Positions 58,152 through 64,000 of a DNA stretch of 64,000 nt are shown one piece after another (the stretch's first letter is position 1; every line of letters begins with the position of its first letter). Origin of the DNA: Agrostemma githago (Eukaryota; Streptophyta; Magnoliopsida; Caryophyllales; Caryophyllaceae). The DNA is taken from NCBI GenBank assembly GCA_958450325.1, contig OY288243.1, forward strand, positions 24,830,844-24,894,843, in the 5' to 3' direction. Below the pieces are notes generated by a model. It was not told where the DNA came from and searched no databases. It saw only the letters and a list, made by a program, of their open reading frames with translations. The translations under genes and the position numbers were made by a program.

Positions 58152-58608
58152 TGTTCCGGTATGGAAACGGGTCCCTGACCCTGGGCTTCGCGGTTCTCCT
58201 CGGCTCCGGATGCGTGCCGACGGTGATCCTGCAAGGTGAACTCCAGACCCGGGGGAACCCCGGGGCGGAGCCTCCGACGCCCAAGTCAGTAAAATGTATG
58301 ACTGAATATAAATATTTAGGGACATAAGAGAGGTAGAGAGAGAATAGGGAGGAATATGTGAATGAATTGAATTCCCATTTCCCCTCACCCTAAGTGGGGT
58401 ATTTATAGGGGAAAGGATGTAACAGGGTGATGTCACCCTTGACATCAGCATAGTGATCAGTATAGAAGTCTCTCTGAGTCAATTAATGACTACCCGTAAA
58501 AGGGGTCGTTTGATAGAGGGTTCGGCCTCTAGGGTCGGCTAGTACCCAGTTGGGCCTTCTCAGTCCTGGGAGTCGGGCCCATGTGTCTGGGGGTTTTATC
58601 CCCCATCA
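58152..58608 (-). repeat. 5' LTR of the minus-strand element
   Basis: A 457-bp copy followed on the plus strand by CTCTT (58609-58613). About seven substitutions separate it from 36256-36712. Confidence 0.93.
58400..58407 (-). promoter_or_regulatory. TATA box in the LTR of the minus-strand element
   Basis: TATAAATA on the minus strand in the context CCCC-TATAAATA-CCCC. The copy in the other LTR is at 36511-36504. Confidence 0.65.
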
Positions 58609-58613
58609 CTCTT

Positions 58614-60096
58614 GTTAATTTTTACTTATTTATAGCATGTTCAAGTTTAAATTGGTTTTAGCATTTTTATTGTTTATTTACGCAGGTAATTTTTACTCCA
58701 CTTAAATTTTCATAAAGTATAAACCTATAATTATATTTTCTATAATAAATGAATTTATTTTATTCTGAAACTTTTATACGGCATTCATAAATATTAAAAG
58801 TGATTCCACGTCAAATTTTGTAAATCGACTAAGTATGATTTAAATTGTATTTTTGAGAAAACGTTAGAATTTTAAAATAATATTTTTATTATTATACCTT
58901 AAGTTTTAATTTAATATAAAACTTTATTTAAAAGAAATTCCTATTTTAAAAATAAGTTTAAAAAAAGGTTACTCCGTATACGATATTTGAGATATGATGT
59001 TTCGGATGACTCTAGAGGAATAAAGTATCACATAGTCTCACCAAACGTAAGAATTTGAGAAATTGAATATTCAAATGAGTCCGACCAATTATTAAAGATC
59101 ACCAAATAAGATACTACTTGTTCACGGGCGACTTTTATATAAAGTTTACGATGCGAGTCTGGGACGAATAGCTTGGGTTGGATTCTACCATATGTGGTGT
59201 TTCGACTGCACTTGTAATGAAAAGCATACTCGGAGGCTGCGGTCCGAGAGTCGACATAGTATTTAAGGGAGTCGTCCTACGGCAGTGAGAGCTGCGGTTC
59301 AAGAGTCTGCGTAGAGTATGTGCGCATGTATAGACAAGTACTTGATCAATATTACCACCTAGGTACGGGGGCAAAATAGGATTTTGAAAACTGCGAGTAC
59401 CCTCTTGTTGACGCAGAGAATGTAATCATCAGCTTTTCACCCAGAGCCCCTTTTGAATAAATTATAATATAATTGAAGTACGACCCAATTGAGCCTTATG
59501 GGTAAGATGTAAACCTCATAAGATCGGTTCGGTCTACGAGTCGGAAACACGGTTACTTCTATCAGTGAGATGCAAGCCAATAGGATGTAGCGGTGATACT
59601 AGGAGCCACGACTCGTGTACTTATCTGTTTACATGAAAAATGATTTAAAGTCAAATGGCTGCCAATGTCCCATCTTCTAATACATTACCGTTTTCATCAC
59701 CTCACATGTTTGTTAATTGAATAATTAAAGGAAACTATTTGTTAAGTGATATCCTTTAATATTTTTGTAAGCATATTGTTGGTTATTCACGTGATTGTCT
59801 TATGTGTATGAGGTGATGTTAGAAGAGTTTGGTTGTTGTTCCGCTCAGCGGTCTCGGTTTTATATTTTTGCAGGTATAGGGCGATGGTAGAAAAATCGAG
59901 CGAGAGATTTAATAATATGTTTGTATAAAATACGATCCATATTTTGTACTAATAAAACAAGACTATGTTGTTAATAGTCGTTTCTTATAAGGATCCGTAG
60001 TGATCTAATTTTTAAATCATATTGTATAACTAAATGACTTAGATAATTTTCTGCATTATCTATTAATTTAAGTCATCAAAAATCCGGGCTGTTACA
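58614..60096 (+). repeat. Probable right part of the chromovirus 3' LTR
   Basis: AT-rich sequence ending GGGCTGTTACA, which forms the expected terminal inverted pair with the TGTAACA start at 24778. It contains an inverted repeat CTCGGA...TCCGAG (59229-59234 and 59243-59248) and a weaker similar one at 59286-59301. With 24778-25245 it would make an LTR of about 2 kb. No second copy exists in the window, so the assignment is an inference. Confidence 0.55.
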
Positions 60097-61498
60097 ATAT
60101 TTCTCTCTCCTGCTCTTTTTCATTCCACATTCTCTCTTTTAATAATAGGAAAATTATAAATACAACCCTTAGGGTTGTATATATAAGATATCAAAAGAGT
60201 AATTATTTTTATATACATGTATTAATTGAATAGATGTTCGTGCAATCTGGGTTTCAATCCCTATATTTATACTAAATTTGAAATATTTTAGATATTTAAA
60301 TGCAACCCTACGGGTTGTACTTAACATGGAATATTTTAGATGCTTTTAATAATCCCTTCTTATTTTCCACTCAAAAAGAAAAGGGAATAAAATAAATAAT
60401 CGGTGAGACTATTACTTTTAAATTGTTATAACAGGTAGATATCCAATAAGTCTAGTTTGATAATATGAAACTTAAAATTGATATTATCATGAAATTACAT
60501 GTATTTGGATTATTTTAAGAAGATAATAATTTGGATTAATCACTTGAAATAATTTGGATTAATCCTTTGAAATAATTTTAAATATAAACAAACTAAGAAA
60601 GTCTTGATACAATGAATCAAATGTCGCAATAACACCAATCTTTATTATACTAATTGAGAAACCAATGGAGAAGTAAAGGACACGTGTCAGCCTAATAGAG
60701 TACGTTATTCCCGCCTAAACATGTTTTGCTATTCTGTTGAGCTACAATCTCTGCAATAACACAGCTACATGTATATGAAATGTGTACTGGCCTGGCCCAA
60801 TAATATAATATACTATATCTAATAGACCAAATCAACCTAAAATAAAGGATAATAAGTAAAATACAACCTAAAATAAAAATTAATCTACAACCAGCAAAAT
60901 AATAGAATACTACTTAAAATACAAATTAAATTACAATAAAAATAGAATCCTAAGTAAAATCTTAACTAAAATAATATTGCATAAAGTATGACAAAATAAA
61001 AACCTACCTAAAATACAAAATAAGGAAATCAGTCAAAAAATAGAATCCTACCTAAAATACAAATTAAATTACAATAAAAATAGAATCCGAAATAAAATCT
61101 TAACTAAAATAATATTGCACAAAGTAAGACAAAATAAAAACCTACCTAAAATACAAAATAAGAAAATCAGTCAAAAAAATAAAATTCTACCTAAAATACA
61201 AAATAAATTATAGGATCCTAAATAAAATCTTGACAAAAATTATACTATTGCAATATAACCTGCATAAATTAAGGAAAAAAAAAACCTACCTAAAATACAG
61301 AATAAGGAAATCAGTCAAAAAAATTTTTTTACTGATAAAATCTTAACTAAAATAATATTACATATCCTAAATAAAATCTTAAATAAAATTAAGTATATGC
61401 AATTAAATAAAATTACCATCAACGTACTTATTTAAGGACCGTAACACAACGACATTACTATCATTCTCCAGTTTTAGTTTCTCCTGCATATTAAAAAC
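60097..61498. other. AT-rich region upstream of the RPA-like gene
   Basis: Unique and repeated noncoding DNA. It holds two related palindromes (TACAACCC...GGGTTGTA about 60159-60177, and GCAACCC...GGGTTGTA about 60302-60320), a G-box ACACGTGTC near 60680-60688, and degenerate tandem repeats from about 60880. The last 100 bp before the start codon would be the gene leader. Confidence 0.5.
60880..61395. repeat. Degenerate A-rich tandem repeat
   Basis: About four units sharing CCTACCTAAAATACAAAATA and AAAATCTTAACTAAAATAAT. The CTTAAC/CTTGAC landmark falls at 60961, 61099, 61229 and 61342, giving steps of 138, 130 and 113 bp. Confidence 0.75.
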
Positions 61499-63946
61499 AT
61501 GTCTTCCAAAATGAATACAATAAAGGAAATCTCTCCAACTCGTGAATCATGGAGGATCAAGTGCCGCGTTATAAGGCTATATACCATTCCTGAATGGAAT
61601 AAGCCCGAAAAGCCAAGTCGCCTTGAGATGATCCTTATGGACCAAATGGTAATGTTTTAAGATTTTCTTGAAGTATAGATAATAAAGATTATTATAACCG
61701 CTGATAATAAAGATGACTAACATATCTTACATTTTCCTCCACAGGGTGATAAAATTCAAGGAACTGTTAAAGGAACGGTATTCCAAAAATTCGTTGATGT
61801 ACTTAAGGAAGGGGAGATTTATACCATCGCAAACTTTGGTGTCACCAAAAACACGGACAAGTTCAAGACATGTCACCACGAACACAAGATTAATTTCTAC
61901 AGACTGACTACTGTTAGAACTTGTGATGAAATCCCCATACCTATGTATGGTTTCCAATTTGTCAATTTCAGTGATATCTTGACAAAGAAGACCCCTGAAA
62001 ATGTATACATAGGTAAGAACTACTCCTCATATGTTGACTTATATTATGTAAGAAATATTATTTGTTTCTTCTTGAAACACCTCATCGACTTATATTTTAA
62101 AATAATTATTATTGCAGACATAATTGGATTCATGAAGGGAACCGGCCCAGTTGAGTCTATCGGTGATGACAAGAAAGAAATGATGCAAATTGAGTTAGTC
62201 GACTCAAGGTGAGCTGAGTAAATCTTATATATTTTTGGGGCAGGCCAAATCTTACATATAATACAATGAGAACACATAAATGAATCTATGATCATTGTTT
62301 CAGCAAAAAGAAGGTCAAAGTCTCTCTTTGGTCGAATTATGCAAGAATGATGGAGAAATATACGGAAGGAAACAGTGGCCCAGCTATAGTTGCATTGCAG
62401 TTTTGCAAACTGAAGAAATTTGGAGGTAAATATCTTATAGGCTCCATTTTTTGACCAAATTATTTGAGAAGTGTCTAACAAATTTTTTCTGCTCTTTTGG
62501 AATAAGGTATTTATGCAATATCAAACTCATTCTTTGCCACGCGAATAGTAATGAACCCGGATATCCCCGAGGCAAATGACATCTTAGCAAGGTTCGACAA
62601 CTTTTATGTTTTGTAATCGATATTCTAAAACATGTCACGTGCACAAGCTTGACTTCTTCAATTTATGTAGCTTGGACGAGGGAGAAAAATCTGAAACACT
62701 TACGCAGTTACCTGCGAGTTCTACTCCATTGGAGGATGTCTTCATGAAAAAATCTCTACTGAAAAAAATAGAAGATATAGAAGAAATTACTGAGGTATTT
62801 TCATGAGATATTTATTTCTCATTTAGAAAATTAGAAAAGTATACGAGTATATATGTTTATTAGACTCAGGTCTACACACTCATACTTTTATTTGTATTGG
62901 CAGCCAAGTTATGTTACTGTACTTGCATACCCGATGTTTGTCGAGACTTCCAGGAATTGGTTCTATAATTGTTGCAAAGTGTGTGATGAAAAAGTTGAAG
63001 TTGAAGGAGGCAGTGTGTTCTATTGTGGGACATGTGACAAATCTATTAAATTTGTGGTTCCGAGGTACTTATAAACCAAGAATACTCCATCCACAACTGT
63101 TTTTTACGTAATAATTTTTTGGTGTAATAATTTTTTTGCGTAATAAATTTTTTACGATTAACAAATATCTTCAAAATTACATTCGCAGATACAAAGTCAC
63201 CTACCGTGTCAAGGATGATACGGGTCGTGCATCGTTCGTTCTTTGGGATCGTGATGCCACCCAAATGATCGGGAAATCTGCTGTTGTCCTGTGAGAAAAC
63301 TTGGTGCAGGTAACTAATACAAGAATATTAGTCATGCCCCCTTATCTAATTTTAATATAACAGACGGTTTAGTACACAAATAATTGAACAAACTTCTTAC
63401 ATATTACCTTCCCTACTGTTCAATAGGATGGCGACGACGCCATGTTTCCCGTTGAACTGGATCAGCTGCTCAACAAACAATTTCTGTTTAGAATTCACAT
63501 TGACGACTACAATCTGGACAATAAGTGGACAGTGTATTCAGTTTCAAAGATAACTGATGACCCAAAATTGATTACTAAATATTTGGCTGCAATGGGTGAA
63601 ATTCATTCCAAGGTAAAATGACATAAAATATAATTTTCGTGGGTTATGAATACATCCACTGAAAAATATTTTCTTTATACGATAATTAATATTCTATTGA
63701 AAACAATCCCCCCTTAAACAGGTGGAAGTCCAGGTTGAACTGACTGATAACTCCCAGAGAAACTTACATGACATGGAGTCTACTGCAATCGGAAATGATG
63801 ACGCTTCCTTAACTCACGATAGTGGAGTCACACCAGAGAAAGGACAACTGAAGGTGTTTAGCCTGGATGTTGGTGATGATGCATCAGACGATTGCCAATT
63901 TTCTACAACCAAGGATAGTGTGGGGGTCAGGATTGAGAAGGCCTAA
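61499..63946 (+). CDS. Replication protein A 70-kDa subunit-like protein, 10 exons, in-frame stop in exon 8
   Basis: Exons: 61499-61648, 61745-62012, 62118-62208, 62304-62425, 62507-62591, 62671-62794, 62904-63064, 63189-63309, 63427-63612 and 63722-63946. All introns are GT-AG and all phases join, giving 510 codons. Residues about 15-120 and 135-240 look like the two OB folds of plant RPA1-like proteins (DUF223 type). Residues about 281-430 look like the RPA C-terminal OB fold, with a zinc ribbon C304-x2-C307...C321-x2-C324. The tail is acidic. RPA1 binds single-stranded DNA in replication and repair. TGA at 63292-63294 (codon 369) replaces what is probably CGA and would remove the last 142 residues, so this may be a recent pseudogene. 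Plant Helitrons also carry RPA-like genes; no Helitron helicase is in the window. Confidence 0.85.
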
Positions 63947-64000
63947 AGAGTATTATGCTACAGGACCCTATTAGTGGTTCTGTCAATAAGTTAAAAATAA
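63947..64000 (+). other. Start of the 3' flank of the RPA-like gene
   Basis: Only 54 bases after the stop codon are available. No polyadenylation signal or element end can be judged. Confidence 0.4.

Larger units (their letters stand above)
36256..58608 (-). mobile_element. Non-autonomous Tat-like LTR retrotransposon with 3' minisatellite, minus strand
   Basis: Direct 457-bp LTRs (36256-36712 and 58152-58608) flank it, with a 5-bp duplication CTCTT (36251-36255 and 58609-58613). On the minus strand the LTR reads TGATGGGGGATAAAACCCCC to CCGGAACA, followed by a primer site at 58148-58131. No gag or pol was found. Without the nested tandem element (38110-54799) it is about 5.66 kb. The tandem repeats lie near its 3' LTR, as in the variable 3' regions of Tat-lineage elements such as Retand. 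The LTRs differ at about seven sites. Confidence 0.9.

Noticed and set aside
63292..63294. TGA as a selenocysteine codon
   Set aside because: Land plants lack the selenocysteine insertion system, and RPA proteins have Arg or similar at this place.
61499..63946. Complete Helitron carrying the RPA-like gene
   Set aside because: No Rep/helicase frame and no CTRR end with hairpin are visible, and the window stops 54 bp after the gene. It cannot be claimed.
1..64000. tRNA or rRNA genes
   Set aside because: The only tRNA-like strings found are primer-binding sites of 12-18 bases; no cloverleaf or rRNA sequence was recognised.

Overview
The window is nuclear DNA from a flowering plant. It holds Ty3/gypsy LTR retrotransposons of the Athila, chromovirus (Tekay-like) and Tat/Ogre lineages with plant primer-binding sites, a 5'-truncated plant L1 LINE, and one multi-exon plant gene with GT-AG introns. 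A Caryophyllales origin is a guess only, because one element has a Retand-like design with 3' minisatellites. No rRNA, tRNA, CRISPR or bacterial-type gene was seen. All comparisons were made by eye.

Left block (1-19026): an Athila-type element (176-19021, TSD TAAAT) sits in what may be the first intron of a minus-strand host gene. It keeps both LTRs, PBS, PPT, a broken gag-protease frame and a broken 3' ORF, but no recognisable RT, RNase H or integrase. Between protease and 3' ORF lie a truncated piece of a large noncoding chromovirus derivative (LARD-like, 4985-7888), a minus-strand solo LTR of the same family (8177-11701, TSD GTAAA) and a LINE fragment (11925-12639, TSD TATGGGAGCGA).

Middle block (about 19500-60096): a decayed chromovirus lacks its 5' LTR and is split inside its 3' LTR. 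The split holds an Ogre/Tat element (25246-36201) truncated at the integrase zinc finger and itself carrying a palindrome-rich solo LTR (33506-35379, TSD GTCCT). Next is a minus-strand non-autonomous element (36256-58608, TSD CTCTT, 457-bp LTRs) with a 94-bp minisatellite near its 3' end. Into that minisatellite went the youngest layer: a LARD-like element in tandem form, LTR-internal-LTR-internal-LTR (38110-54799). Its middle LTR carries 3'-LTR variants on its left and 5'-LTR variants on its right, as expected from one unequal crossover.

Right block (60097-64000): an AT-rich upstream region with degenerate tandem repeats, then a 10-exon gene for a replication protein A 70-kDa-like single-stranded DNA-binding protein. 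All splice phases are consistent, but one in-frame TGA lies in exon 8.

Relative ages follow from the nesting and from LTR-LTR differences: the tandem LARD differs at about 12 sites in 3.5 kb and is youngest; its minus-strand host element differs at about 7 sites in 457 bp; the Athila LTRs are visibly more diverged. The strongest second-look items are the recombinant LTR tandem, a minisatellite apparently caught while homogenising inside a retrotransposon, GC-rich palindromes upstream of the TATA box in two LTR families, and a duplicated LTR stem-loop with compensatory changes.
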